Source: Chionoecetes opilio
Taxonomy: Eukaryota; Arthropoda; Malacostraca; Decapoda; Majidae
DNA length: 64,000 nt
NCBI GenBank assembly: GCA_016584305.1
Contig: JACEEZ010009492.1
Coordinates: 89,632 to 153,631, forward strand
Reading direction: 5' to 3'
In this document: positions 12,013 to 23,252 of the stretch, in pieces
Layout: every line of letters begins with the position of its first letter
Position numbering within the stretch: the first letter of the stretch is position 1
Made by a program: the position numbers and the translations under genes
Notes under the pieces: model-generated
What the model saw: only the letters and a program-made list of their open reading frames with translations
Told to the model about the DNA's origin: nothing
The model's database searches: none

Positions 12013-12635
12013 CCTGAACACAAGGGTATGTACTGTTCACATAGTCATTGTTATTTACCAAGCATCAGGGTTTCCAGTCCAAATGTTTGCACACTCATGA
12101 ATTACCACCATATATACTCCTAATTTAAGTGCTTTAATCCTTATAGGCCAGTTTTGATCTACAAGAAATCATATGTGCCATCATATGAGTAAATGAAATT
12201 TTAGTGAATAAATGAAATTCAACATAAAGAGAAGTCTTTGAAGCTGAAACTAATCTGATAATGGATAGTAACTTATTGTACATTTGTTTTAATTCTGACA
12301 TCTTTCTAGAGAAACACGATACCTTTGATAAAGAAAGGCAGACAAAAATTTCTCTGGTAGAGTGTAAATAATGATGGAATAATAAAATGTTGGAAAACAA
12401 AGCTCCCAAACAAGGAGTCTTAAGAGCACAGCTTTCCATACTGAGCCATAATCTAATTTAAAAAAATAACTCATATTGAGGCAGATTTTGAAGCTCATAG
12501 CCTATCACATTATAGTTACCTGTTCATAATAGAATAAGGCCATCAAACTTTTAATAATATATTATATCTGCGGGATTTGAGTACATGCAGTTAACTGTTG
12601 CAGCTTTGTCTGGAACACAGGCCTGCTTAACCCGC

Positions 12636-13105
12636 TGAGTGCCAGGTCCGTATATATACGGACTAGGGTCTTGTCACGCCCAGTGCCAGGTCCGTATATA
12701 TGCGGACTAGGGTCTTGTCACGCCCAGTGCCAGGTCTGTATATATACGGACTAGGGTCTTGTCACGCCCAGTGCCAGGTCCGTATATATACGGACTAGGG
12801 TCTTGTCACGCCCAGTGCCAGGTCCGTATATATACGGACTAGGGTCTTGTCACGCCTAGTGCCAGGTCCGTATATATGCGGACTAGGGTCTTGTCACGCC
12901 CAGTGCCAGGTCCGTATATATGCGGACTAGGGTCTTGTCACGCCCAGTGCCAGGTCCGTATATATGCGGACTAGGGTCTTGTCACGCCCAGTGCCAGGTC
13001 TGTATATATACGGACTAGGGTCTTGTCACGCCCAGTGCCAGGTCTGTATATATACGGACTAGGGTCTTGTCACGCCCAGTGCCAGGTCCGTATATATACG
13101 GACTC
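12636..13105. repeat. 44-bp tandem array with palindromic cores
   Basis: Eleven cores spaced exactly 44 bp apart (first at 12647, last at 13087). The core TCCGTATATATACGGA is a perfect 16-bp palindrome; four copies have TGCGGA and three have TCTG variants. The rest of each unit reads CTAGGGTCTTGTCACGCC plus CAGTGCCAGG. The first unit merges with the terminal repeat of the piggyBac element. Confidence 0.97.
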
Positions 13106-13317
13106 GCAGAAAAAAATTCGTAGCAGCGAAACTACTGCACCTATGGCTTTCATATTTCTGCCAAATGTACCTTACCCTTCTGGCTTCCTGCCCCTACAAA
13201 CACAACCCCCTACCCCCAACCATTCTCCGACAATGGGTCGCCGCGTAATCCTAGTCAGGGCATTTCATAGGAAAATGAAAATGCGCCCGGAAAACCATGA
13301 AGTGGTATAAGAAAATG

Positions 13318-13693
13318 TTTTTCCACCTTCTTGACCTGGCACTCTATAATTCCCATGCTCTATACCAACATGTGACAGGGAAGAAAGAGGTGCTGAACAG
13401 GTACACCCTCGAGGTCATCAGAGTTGCTACTTGAACACTCGGACCGGAGACGCCCAGAGAGACACCAAAGAAATGAGGAGATGCCCACACGTTTAGCTCA
13501 AGGGCACTTCATATCCCCTGTCGAGTCAACCGAAACAAGGGTAAATCGGCAAAGACGGTGTAAAGTGTGTATGGCTACCACAAGACGAGCTGAAACCAAG
13601 AAAAAAGACACGAGATACGAGTGCAAGGATTGTGATGTGGGACTGTGCATTCACCCTTGCTTCAAGGAGTACCACACACTCCTACACTACTGA
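13318..13693 (+). pseudogene. piggyBac transposase C-terminal remnant
   Basis: Frame one carries FHLLDLALYNSHALYQ, typical of the end of the piggyBac DDE domain, and stops near 13434. A +1 shift continues to 13693 with RRCKVCMATTRR...TRYECKDCDVGLCIHPCFKEYHT, the cysteine-rich zinc-binding domain that closes PGBD4-type transposases (CxxC...CxxC...C...CF..YH). The N-terminal DNA-binding part and first catalytic Asp residues are missing. Confidence 0.8.
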
Positions 13694-14241
13694 AAAAGAC
13701 AGTAAAATAATGTACAGTTATATTTATAAGTACTAAAAATAAGTGACATGTAAATATCGTACAAATAATAGTAAATATTGTGACATGAAATCAAATACAC
13801 TACTGAAAAATGACAATAAAATCATGTGCAGTAATAATTAAAAGTGTGTAAAATAATAAAAATAAGTGACATGTAAATATAGTTATAAATAATAGCAAAT
13901 AATGTGACCTCAAAAAAAACAAAAAAATGTGTGATTGGCGTACTTTCTGGGTCCGTATCTCTTTTTCTGAGTGTGCGTACATCATCAAAACTATTGTGAG
14001 TGGCTAAAAGTAGTCCATACTCAATGGCGATATACTCTAAGTACTCGCAAAGTGTCCGTGCAAAGACAAAAAAAAACGTATAAAATAAATAAACATTCGA
14101 CGGGAGACGTAAACTTCTACGGTGTCTACACTGAAAATTTCAACTTCACTCGCGACCTTCGAAGACCGATTTCTCAGTGAAAATGTACAAGGTGAGTCCC
14201 TTTTTTACCATTTTTCTTCTTTTTTCACACATATTCATATA

Positions 14242-15138
14242 CAGGGAGGTCCCGAAGATACGAGCAGTTAGGTTCCACCTGGCATACTCGTAAAGCGAAA
14301 TCTCGTATAACGAAACACATAACTAATGGTAAAATATAGGTAAAAAATAGTATAATATAAAAAAATAGTATTAAAAAATAATATAAAAAAAATTTCAAGC
14401 TAAAATAAACTGTAGCAAACACAACAAACACACAGCGTCTATATTACCCACACTGTACTACCTATTCTGTAGAAAAAGCATTCTGAAAGAGAAAATAGCA
14501 CACAAAATAACATAACTGCACATTAATTAAACATAAAACATGCATAACAAGCAAAAAAGACGTTGTAATGTATGGGACGCAGCGTGATACAAGAGAAGGT
14601 AGTGTAGAGGTCCCAAGGTTGGGGCCGCACACCTGCTAATTACCCCTAAGGGTTAGGCCGCGCCATATGCTTAATTACCCTTCAGGTCACGCCTTGCTAG
14701 GGGTGGCCTGACTGCGTTCCCAAGGTTGGAGCCGCACACCTGACTAATTACCCCTAAATGTCAGGCTGCGCTATATGCTTAATTACCCTTCAGGTCACGG
14801 CTTGCTAGGGGTGACCTGACTGCGGTCCCAAGGTTAGGGCCGCACACCTGCTAATTACCCCTAAATGTCAGGCCGTGCCATATGCTTAATTAACTCAAGC
14901 CGTGACCTCTTCAGGTCACGGCTTGCTAGGGGTGACCTCACTGGGGTCAACCAAATCCCCTTTTGTCCAGCCCGAGAGTGGTAGGGTGCTCATTTTTAAC
15001 TTGATAATTTTACTCACCCCAGTTTGAATGTCGTATCATTGGATTTTTGATCTCGTATATTGAAAATAGACCCTAATTTACACTTCTCGTATCATCGTAT
15101 TCTCGTATACCGAATGCTCGTATAACGGGACCTCCCTG
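14242..15138. mobile_element. MITE family B (pogo/Tigger-like), copy 1
   Basis: Flanked by TA; ends CAGGGAGGTCCCG and CGGGACCTCCCTG. The interior repeats CTCGTATAACGAAAC-like text and several copies of a CTTGCTAGGGGTGACCT string. Other copies: 43463-44236 and 58929-59699. TA target sites and TIR style point to the Tc1/mariner/pogo group; no transposase present. Confidence 0.85.
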
Positions 15139-15329
15139 TATTAGGCCAATAAAAAAAAAATTGAAAACCGGCCGGCACTGGCAGATGTACACTGAGCAAA
15201 ATTAGCCGGCACTCTGCGGGTTAATGACATTACCTGAATCACTCCTGCGTCTTGAATAAACAAGCTATATAACCTAACACATAACATATATCATATCCTG
15301 AAACTATATTCAATTTGAGGATCTTCTCT

Positions 15330-16141
15330 TTTAACGATAAAACTGATGAGAATAGCCTCGACAAAACCTACCAGATAACTATCCCCTCTTCTTCAATGAC
15401 ACTCAACTGTCTCCTTCTACAATGAACATTCTAGGACTATCCTTTACCAAAAATCTGAACTGGAAATCTCACATCTCATCTCTTGCTAAAACAGCTTCTA
15501 AGAAGTTAGGTGTGCTGTGGCGTCTGCGTCCTTTTTTTTCTCCCTCCCAATTGCTTGCTCTCTACAGGGGCCTTATCCGCCCATGTATGGAGTATGTCTC
15601 ACATGTTTGGGGAGGATCCACTCATACAGCTCTCCTAAACAAGAGTTGAGTCAAAAGCTTTTCGTCTCATCAACTCCTCTCCTCTGACTAACTGTCTTCA
15701 ATCTTTAAATCACCACCCAATGTTGCTTCTCTTGCTCTCTTCTACCGTTATTTTCATGCTCACTGCTCTTCTGAACTTGCTAACTGCATGCCTCCCCCAC
15801 TCCCGCGGCCTCACTGCACAAGACTTTCTACTCATTCTCATCCCTATTCTGTCCATCTTCCTAATGCAAGAGTTAATCAGTATCTTTACTCTTTCATCCC
15901 TTTCACTGGTAAACTCTGGAACTCTCTTCCTGTTTTTATTTTTCCACTTTCCTATGACTTAAATCTTTTCAAAAGAAGAGTAACAAGACACCTCCCGAAC
16001 TAAATTGGCCTACCCCTTTGTTTGTATTATTCTCTTACTGTCTTCTTTATAGGGACTGGCAACTAAGCGAGCTTTGTGTTACCCATTTTTGTTGTGTCCT
16101 TGGCCAGTTCCTTGTGATGTAAAAAAAAAAAAAAAAAAAAA
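15330..16141 (+). mobile_element. 3' end of a non-LTR retrotransposon with poly-A tail
   Basis: Frames at 15422-15649 and beyond carry [40 protein letters not shown] and [20 protein letters not shown], the region after the reverse transcriptase palm of Jockey-like LINEs; a frameshift interrupts it near 15645. It ends in a 21-bp poly-A run (16121-16141). An inverted copy of the same 3' end is at 59729-60351. Confidence 0.85.
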
Positions 16142-16590
16142 CAACATATATAATCTTACTTGTATTTCCACTCCGCAAGAAATAACGCTTTCTTAGGTGG
16201 AACATTAATAAACATTAATCGCATCATTTCTGTATCTAATAGATTTAAAAACATTGAGTCAGTCAGGGAGATAGGATCAGCTGTTGTGTTGTTCCATGAA
16301 GGATGGGAGGTTAAAGTCATCCAAGATGATATCTTCTTTTCCTGTGCAGAATTGCTGAATATAATTGATGAGCAGCCTCCCAGGACATTATCATCTTGCA
16401 GATATGATGGAGGACGATGTAGGGGAAATATGTACAAGTTAAGTGAAGGAAGAAATAGGATTTGTGTGTTAGGGAACCATGGAAGATCATTGAAGTTATA
16501 GCTTTAATATTGTCTCTCATGTATAAATTGTATATACAGATTCCATGTTGGCTCTAGGAGAGATTAAATCATATATGAATAAACTGTATC
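16142..16590. other. Unassigned stretch
   Basis: Open frames exist on both strands (113 aa on +, 93 aa on -) but neither shows a motif I recognise. Flanked by two LINE ends; likely more repeat sequence. Confidence 0.4.
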
Positions 16591-17347
16591 CAGGTATGGC
16601 TATTGGTTTATGGAACTGTCGCCAAAACACCAACCGAGAACTCTCGCTGACAGTGGAACACTCGCAGACAACGACTACAGCAGGAGCAGTGGCGGGATGA
16701 TCCCCGCTCCCAGCTTGATAGTCTGGGGCACCGGAGGAGAGTCGGTGCCCTCACAGTGTTGCGCAAGGCCCAGGTGCAACACTCTTCCCACCTTGCAGGA
16801 CTTCGGGTCCCGTGGAGGAGGTCTGTGCGCGCTACGAGGACGGTAGTGTCAGGTGATCTCCTCCTCGAGGCCACGAGGACCCACACCGTGATGGGCCAGC
16901 GAGCCTTTACTTGGGCCACGGCGACACTGTGGAACGCCTTCACGGTTGAGGTGGATGTCGTGGCCATGAACACCCAGCAGGTGAAGGTGGCGGCCCACAG
17001 ATGGTGCCGCTTACATCCGCCTTACTGACCGTAAGGCGTGATACAGTGTCGTGTCATTAGTGACACACAGTGACACAGTGACACACATTGACACTTAGTA
17101 GACACAGTGACATACAGTGTACGTATCAATAGTGCGCCTGACAAGTGCCTGTGACGGATAGTGTCCCTCAGCCTGTAACACTGTGTACTTACTTACTACT
17201 TAGTTATTATCTTACAAGGCATAGCTTTCGGATAGATGTCCCCGGGACAGGGGACTTCTTTAGCTTCTGCCACTTAATGCCTTCATCAACCTCCTTACCA
17301 ATTTGTAGCCCCATGTCAACCATGATGTAAGTTGTTCAAATAAATAA

Positions 17348-17384
<37 letters not shown>
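16590..17384 (+). mobile_element. Second non-LTR retrotransposon 3' end, long poly-A
   Basis: The frame 16756-17028 ends MGQRAFTWATATLWNAF, resembling the RxFxxAxPxLWNxLP motif near the C-terminus of LINE reverse transcriptases. A ~300-bp trailer leads to AATAAATAAATAA and a poly-A of about 40 bp, so this is a retrotransposed 3' end. Confidence 0.6.
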
Positions 17385-17385
<1 letters not shown>

Positions 17386-17460
17386 GGAAATTTTCTGCGA
17401 CAGTCCCACTGGTAATAGATGAAAAGGAAGAATAATAACTATTTCATTATTGGACACAAA

Positions 17461-17715
17461 GGCCCGTACCAAGAGTCATGATGAAGGTCGAGCGACGACC
17501 TTCGTCGACTGAGGAAGGCTACCATAAAAGGGATATTTTTCGGAACGAAGAGCAGCGACGAAGATCGGCACGAAGACACGGGTACCCCCGTGTCTTCGTG
17601 CTGATCTTCGACCTTCGTTGCTGCTCTTCGTTCCGAAAAATATCCCTTTTATGGTAGCCTTCCTCAGTCGACGAAGGTCGTTGCTCGACCTTCATCATGA
17701 CTCTTGGTACGGGCC
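17461..17715. mobile_element. Palindromic MITE family C, copy 1
   Basis: 255 bp that fold into one nearly perfect hairpin: GGCCCGTACCAAGAGTCATG at the left is mirrored by CATGACTCTTGGTACGGGCC at the right, centred near 17588 on a GGGTACCCC-like core. AAA flanks both ends. A shorter copy is at 29101-29314, flanked by TTA. Confidence 0.9.
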
Positions 17716-18111
17716 AAACACTTTTCGCTTGTCCCAAAACACTAAAACTTCAGTTTGACATTGGTAACGTAACCTGACCTAAATGAGGGGGTGCAGCCCC
17801 AGACCCCCCCTTTCGTTCACTAACCTAACCTGGACATTTAACTGGCCAACATAACCTAACCTAACTGTTCAGGCTATTGCTGGTATTTAATACCTGAATG
17901 CAGAAACATGGGAAAAAGTTAATTAAATGTATATATTAGGTGCTGTAATATCAAGATCAAGAACTGGAACTGTCGCCGAAAATAGGAACACTCGCCCATG
18001 TAAAAAATTGGAACGCTCGCCGACGTCGGCGATAATTCCTATCAGTGACAGTTCCAGGTACCTGCTGGCTATTATGTTGTATATGATGTGTAGTTCAAGC
18101 CAAGTTTATGT

Positions 18112-18959
18112 GGTATTATTCTAGTGTTTGTCCATATTCCCCCTCTCCCACAAAACAAGCTTGGGGACCTGGGGGAATGCGAGATATTTGGCTGGGGTAC
18201 AAAATATGCGTCGCAACGTAATGAAAGAAAGAAAAGTGTGAGGCTACAACAACCTTACCTAAAGGAGGAAGAGGATATAGTGGGGGAGTATTTGTTCGGA
18301 GAGGGGAATGTGGAAGAAACAAAAAGAACAATCAACAGTTTTTGGATGACCAGAGAAAATAAGAAGAAAGAAAAAGAAAGAAACTAATAAGATAGAATAA
18401 GAGAAGACAACTAATTAAAGACCCAGACAGCAAGAAGAAACACGTCAGGGAGTGCCGGTAAAAAAGGCCTGACTCCCGACCAACAACTGAACTGAACTGA
18501 ACTGAACTGAACCACATAGTTTTTGAGTTTGGGGTGTTGAAAAAATTCCCTAGATCTTGGGAAAATTCATTGGATTTCTTCTGAGTCCAGAGACGTGTGA
18601 ACCTGACGATCCTCACAGAATGATGACCGAAGTGTCGAGAAAACCCCCAACCACTAGGAGTTTAGGTTAGATTAGGTTAGGTTAGATTTGGTTAGGTTAG
18701 CTTAGGTTAGATTTGGTTAGGTTAGGTTATCGGTGGGTCAAGCCCCCCGCTAGGTTAGGTTAATTTTGGTTAGGAAAATTTCTCTAGATATAAGGAAATT
18801 ACCCTAGATCTAGGGAATTTTACCCCTTCTACACAATTCTTTTAAATTACGTGTTTCCGACGCATAATTTGTTCCCCACTCGAAAACCCCGCATTCCCAC
18901 AGGTCCCCAAACTTGTTTGGGGGAAGTGGGCGAGTATGGGCAAACACTAGAAATTTACC
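18112..18959. mobile_element. MITE family A, copy 2 (reverse orientation)
   Basis: Begins GGTATTATTCTAGTG and ends CACTAGAAATTTACC, the two distinguishable ends of family A in inverted order relative to 769-1379. The inverted termini are ~130 bp long. The interior at 18660-18760 is rich in GGTTAGGTTAG units. Frames inside are not recognised as genes. Confidence 0.8.
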
Positions 18960-19690
18960 GTTTATATAATTATAACGGATTATCTGAACGAAATTACATA
19001 ACTGTTTATTGTAATTCACATCTGCAAAGGTTCCCGTGTTGCCTGGAGACCTTCCTACGCATGCATGGATGGTAGTTAATATCAGATACCTATGTGACGA
19101 CATGATTATTTGACATATATTCATGAACACATCAATAGTTACAACTAATACATATCCCTAACAGCTGTAAGTATGGCATGGCAAGTGTTCTTGTTCTTGT
19201 TCAAGTGTTCTATTACCTGCAAACACTGCGGCTAACAAGAAGGCAAAGGGCTAAGAACCGGCCTCACAATCTTGTAAACAAAGCCTCCGAAGGGGCTCAA
19301 ACACTCTTGACTTGGGTTTGAAGAGCAACATCTTCCCGATATTCAATTCATATAGAATCATTTGATCATATAACAGATAATATAGAACAACATAATGAAA
19401 ATTATATGCCATATGATATATGTGTGACAGTTGTTAATAGTCAGTCATACGGTGTCAAGTCAACAGCACATGTACCAAACGAACAGAGTCTAAACTGGTG
19501 CGTATAAACATTGGGGGAAGAGGAACAACACGTGGAAGAGCTCTGCAGCTGTGCCACAACTGTGGTGAGACGAGTGTTATATGCACGTGTACTCTATTAA
19601 CTAGCCTGTGATTCCATCTTTAAATATTCAATTGTGTCTTATACATATGCTGGTGTTCTTCCATGGTTCAGAGGAGAGAAGAACGTAAGG
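18960..19690. other. No feature recognised
   Basis: AT-rich DNA between repeats; no exon-like or repeat signal identified. Confidence 0.5.
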
Positions 19691-19699
19691 AAGCTGCCA

Positions 19700-20010
19700 A
19701 GATAAATTGGTATAATTTCGGTATTGGGCAGTACTGTACTGTTTCGCACTCGAGTCCTCGACATTATTGTTTTCTGATAAGTTTAGAAGTGTTCATAATG
19801 AATTATGGCACACGTTTTAGGCGGAAGTTAATATATATTTTTTACTGTGTGAACTCTCCTGTCTGTTTCAAAAACTAGTATCTCAGCCAGAAATGGTAAG
19901 GTTAGACGTGGGGTTTGATTTAGTAACACATGATATCAAGAAGAAAAAAAATCAATACTATGGCAGTGTGAAGCGGAGTGGGATGTTTGCGGGGCGGGCC
20001 TGGAGGGGCG
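19700..20010. repeat. Diverged copy of the interior of the 57661-62129 element
   Basis: Shares TATAATTTCGGTATTGGGCA with 57858 and a TGGG(A/G)TTTGATTTAGTA string with 61918, in the same order, so it is probably the same repeat without the later insertions. The GC-rich GGGGCGGGGC segment at 19990-20020 follows it. Confidence 0.5.
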
Positions 20011-20539
20011 GGGCAGGTCGTCCACACACAACCTGAAAACAAACAATGATTCCCGCCGATAATGAGTGTCACATTGATTCAAAACATCAAAACTATTAAG
20101 GAAGATAAAGTTTTGCCCACGAAATCAGTGGTGCCCAATAACGAAAATGTACCAAATTTTTCCTAACTGCAATTTTGTCATAAAGATATTTTTGTGTGTG
20201 GTATGACATAATATCATCAGTATAAACAACTTTTCCTAATAAAATTTCCATCAAGAATTCATCCTATCTGAAATGGAACAAACTACCGGCTGATGTAGTG
20301 AGTGGAGGTAGTAGTCAGAGGTGGGCATTCCGCAATTTTAGTCTGCAATTCCGCAATTCGCAACTTGCGGAATGGACAATTCGGTTGCGGAATTGCGCAA
20401 TTGCAAATGCCTGAAAAAAGTGCGGAATTGCGGGTTGCGGACCGCCAAAATCTTGAAACGCAATCGCAATAATTGTGACAGTCACCACCTTCAAAGTGCC
20501 CGCGTGAATATAAGTTCTCGCCAAATATGGTGGAGACGA

Positions 20540-20762
20540 CACTGCCAAGTCTGCCTGGGTGGACCTGTTCATCAAATACAACACCCCTGTGCCCTCCTCC
20601 GCGGCTGTGGAGAGGCTGTTCAGCATGGGGTCTGACATCCTGAGGCCGAAGAGGTCAGCGCTGACAGCCAACAACTTTGAGAAGCTTGTGTTCTTGAAGA
20701 GCAACCTCCACATGCTGAACCAAAAGAAGTGGGGGGAGGAGGAGGAGGAGGAGGAAGATTAG
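20540..20762 (+). pseudogene. hAT transposase C-terminal dimerisation domain remnant
   Basis: Reads DTAKSAWVDLFIKYNTPVPS then SAAVERLFSMGSDILRPKRS and NFEKLVFLKSNL, the conserved hAT C-terminal (Dimer_Tnp_hAT) motif; ends in a glutamate run and stop. Only the last ~70 residues survive. Confidence 0.85.
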
Positions 20763-20940
20763 TAGATTACTTAGATTAGTGATTACTAGCCAGTAGACTG
20801 TGAAGTGTAAAAGTAAAGAAAAACACTAAAAGAGAAAGACTTAATTGTGAAGGACAAGTAACAAGTATAGACAGAAACAGAATAGGAATACAGAAGTATT
20901 AAACACTAATTAAAGAGTCTAGAGACAATTTTTGTTTTAA

Positions 20941-22056
20941 TGGGGAGTTTTCAAAGCTAAGCCGCCAGATGTCCCTCGCGCATCTCACATCCTCTGCTCT
21001 GTGAGGCTGAATGATCTATCATTTACTGTAAATTCTCTGTACTTCTTTGGGACATATCAGAATTACCCTTCAATACAACAACTGAAACAGTTCTTAATAA
21101 AAAATGTAGTTTATCATTTTATTTGTCTACACTTGGTGAAAATATTGGCAAAACAATTGAATACTTGAAAACTCAATCTTTAAAAATCGTCTTTTCATAA
21201 AAAAAACGCAAGTTCAAGCAGAATGAGGCTTCAGGAAATATCTACTTGTATGTAAGCATTCACTGAGTACCTCTTTTGGGTGTATATGTCTCTCTTACGA
21301 CGAACATTTAACCAAAACAGAGTGTGGCGTTCAGCATCTCCACAGAAACCATCCCGCCGGCAGGATCTGTTATCATCCACTTTCCTGTAGACACCACACG
21401 GGTAGGAACTCAGCTCAGCGCCCCCGCTCCTTACCTCATGGCTCATATCTCTGATACTCCTAACTTCTCAATACCAGAGACTGTCATCCTAACTATTATC
21501 ACCCGCTTATCTCATCACACTCTCTATCCTCTACTGGAATATTCGTGGCATCCGCTCCCACATACCGTTTCCCACATAAAGGAGACTTTCGTCTTTCGAG
21601 ACGGAAATAGTAAACAAACGCTTTCAACTGTCTTCCATCCCGGACTGTTCGTTGAGGTACCAAGCACTTAAATTACTTCTTGGTTAAATGTTCGTCGCAA
21701 GACAGACAGACACACCCAAAACAGGTACTCAGTGAATGCTTACATACAAGTAGATATTTCCTGAAGCCTCATTCTGCTTGAACTTGCGTTTTTCCATGAA
21801 AAGACGATTTTTAAAGAATGAGTTTTCAAGTATTCAATTGTTTTGCCAATATTTTCACCAAGTGCAGACAAATAAAATGATAAACTACATTTTTTATTAA
21901 GAACTGTTTCAGTTGTTGTATTGAAGGGTAATTCTGATCTGTCCCGAAAAAGCACAGGGAATTTACGGTAAATGATAGATCATTCAGGCTGAAAGTGCTG
22001 AGGATGTGACAGCCTGAGAGACAGGCTTGAGCGTGAGCTTATTAGAAAACTCCCCA
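20941..22056. mobile_element. Long-TIR fold-back element nested in the hAT
   Basis: The left arm (20941-21320) and right arm (21670-22056) are inverted copies of ~370 bp, from TGGGGAGTTTTC to GAAAACTCCCCA. Short phrases such as GAATGCTTACATACAAGTAG and its mirror match almost perfectly. The ~350-bp centre has no recognised coding sequence. Confidence 0.8.
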
Positions 22057-22534
22057 TTGTAGGTGTAGGTGTAGGTGTAGGTGGAGTCTAGAGATGTTTA
22101 AGAGTCTAGAGACATTTTTTGTTTTAATGGTAGGTGTTTTGTTTTAATTGTAGGTGTCAAAATTAGTTTCCAGAATTTCGGAATTGCGATTGCGAAAAAG
22201 CCTATCTAAAAAAAATTGAGGAATCGCGATTGCGGACTGGTGCAGGTCAGAATTGCAGAATTGCGATAGCGGAATTGGAAAAAAATGTGCGATGCCCACC
22301 TTTGGTAGTAGTGTGGTAGTATTCACTATGTAGTACATATTCCTATGTAGTATTCACATGTTTACAGATAAATGTGATAAAATGATGAAGGAGTGATGAA
22401 TGAATTATGGGATCCTATGAGCCTGACTAAAAATTAAATTCTGTAAGAATACAAAGTATGGCTTTCCCCATAAAAGCATTAGTATAGACACTTGGATTGG
22501 ACTAGGTAGAAGAGGTGATGGCAGCAAGAAATTA

Positions 22535-22592
22535 CAGGAACTACCACTTGTAGGTCTCACGGCCTCTTGTAGATTCCTTATTTTCTTGGGAA
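22535..22592. repeat. Dispersed short repeat, second copy
   Basis: CAGGAACTACCACTTGTAGG and the following GTCTCACGGCCTCTTGTAG match 7738-7794. Confidence 0.75.
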
Positions 22593-22619
22593 GCTCTTAT
22601 TTTCATGTTCTTATGAAAT

Positions 22620-23152
22620 ATGCATTAATTTAAAGAAAATCTAAATAGATAATGATACAAAGACTGAATCACATGAGTATAGCTCAGGCCCTGTATGCTA
22701 CAACTAGGTAAATACACTCACATTCACATAACTACATAATATAATTGAATATAAAGTTTATGCCTTGTACATTAATTTGCATTCATGTCTGATAAATTTT
22801 AACATTATTTAACATCAGCAAGAAAATATGAAGTCCAGTCCATTAGGTCATAAAATAAAAGTTTATAGCTAGTATTCCAATCACTGTAAAGAAGAAATCA
22901 ACTCATGTGCAAAAAATTACAGAATTTCCTAAATACTATCTCATTACATATGTGTATTGTTATGCTGTAAAAGTGAACTAATCAAAGCATATTACTGTTT
23001 ATATTTATTATTAACGTTGATTAATGAACATGTGTCACAGTATGTATTTAAAAGAAGTTGACGTATCATAATCAATAGCTACATGCTATTAGTGTATATT
23101 GACAAAAAGAACTAAACAATACATTTTACAGTGTCCATTATTTCTTTTCCAG
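22620..23152. other. AT-rich upstream region of UBE3D
   Basis: No gene seen. TTATTTCTTTTCCAG ending at 23152 is a good splice acceptor for the exon that carries the UBE3D start codon. Confidence 0.5.
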
Positions 23153-23218
23153 GACAAGAACATAAGAAAATAAGGAAGCTACAAGAGGCCGTGAGACCTA
23201 CACGTGGTAGTTCCTGTG
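23153..23218. repeat. Dispersed short repeat in the UBE3D 5' leader
   Basis: Inverted copy of the family at 7738 and 22535. It starts exactly at the predicted splice acceptor and ends 34 bp before the UBE3D ATG, so it would form most of the 5'UTR of that exon. Confidence 0.7.
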
Positions 23219-23252
23219 ACAAGCCATAAAGACAACCAGTAAAACATCCAGG

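Larger units (their letters stand above)
12631..15220 (+). mobile_element. piggyBac transposon with internal tandem array
   Basis: Flanked on both sides by TTAA (12627-12630 and 15221-15224). Ends are CCCGCTGAGTGCC and GGCACTCTGCGGG, the CCC...GGG termini of the superfamily. Contents in order: eleven-unit 44-bp array, remnant of the transposase C-terminus (13318-13693), AT-rich spacer, and a nested TA-flanked MITE (14242-15138). The transposase is incomplete, so this copy is not autonomous. It lies upstream of the ARH3 coding exons, possibly in a 5'UTR intron. Confidence 0.88.
20316..22304 (+). mobile_element. hAT transposon with 8-bp target duplication
   Basis: Flanked by GTAGTAGT on both sides (20308-20315 and 22305-22312). 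Ends CAGAGGTGGGCATTCCGC and GCGATGCCCACCTTTG. The subterminal regions are unusually rich in GCGGAATTGCG-type motifs on both sides. It contains a hAT dimerisation remnant and a nested long-TIR element, and lacks the catalytic domain. Confidence 0.88.

Noticed and set aside
12636..13105. Array of short repeats resembling a CRISPR locus
   Set aside because: Units are contiguous 44-mers without unique spacers, in a eukaryotic piggyBac element.
16608..16973. 121-aa open frame on the - strand
   Set aside because: The + strand of the same stretch reads as a LINE C-terminus leading to a poly-A tail, so the - frame is a shadow.
18650..18770. Interstitial telomere
   Set aside because: TTAGG-like units are degenerate and belong to the interior of a dispersed MITE family, not a tandem telomere.
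19975..20030. GC-box-rich segment as an ARH3 promoter
   Set aside because: It adjoins a diverged repeat copy and no donor on the - strand links it to the ARH3 acceptor; not enough to call.
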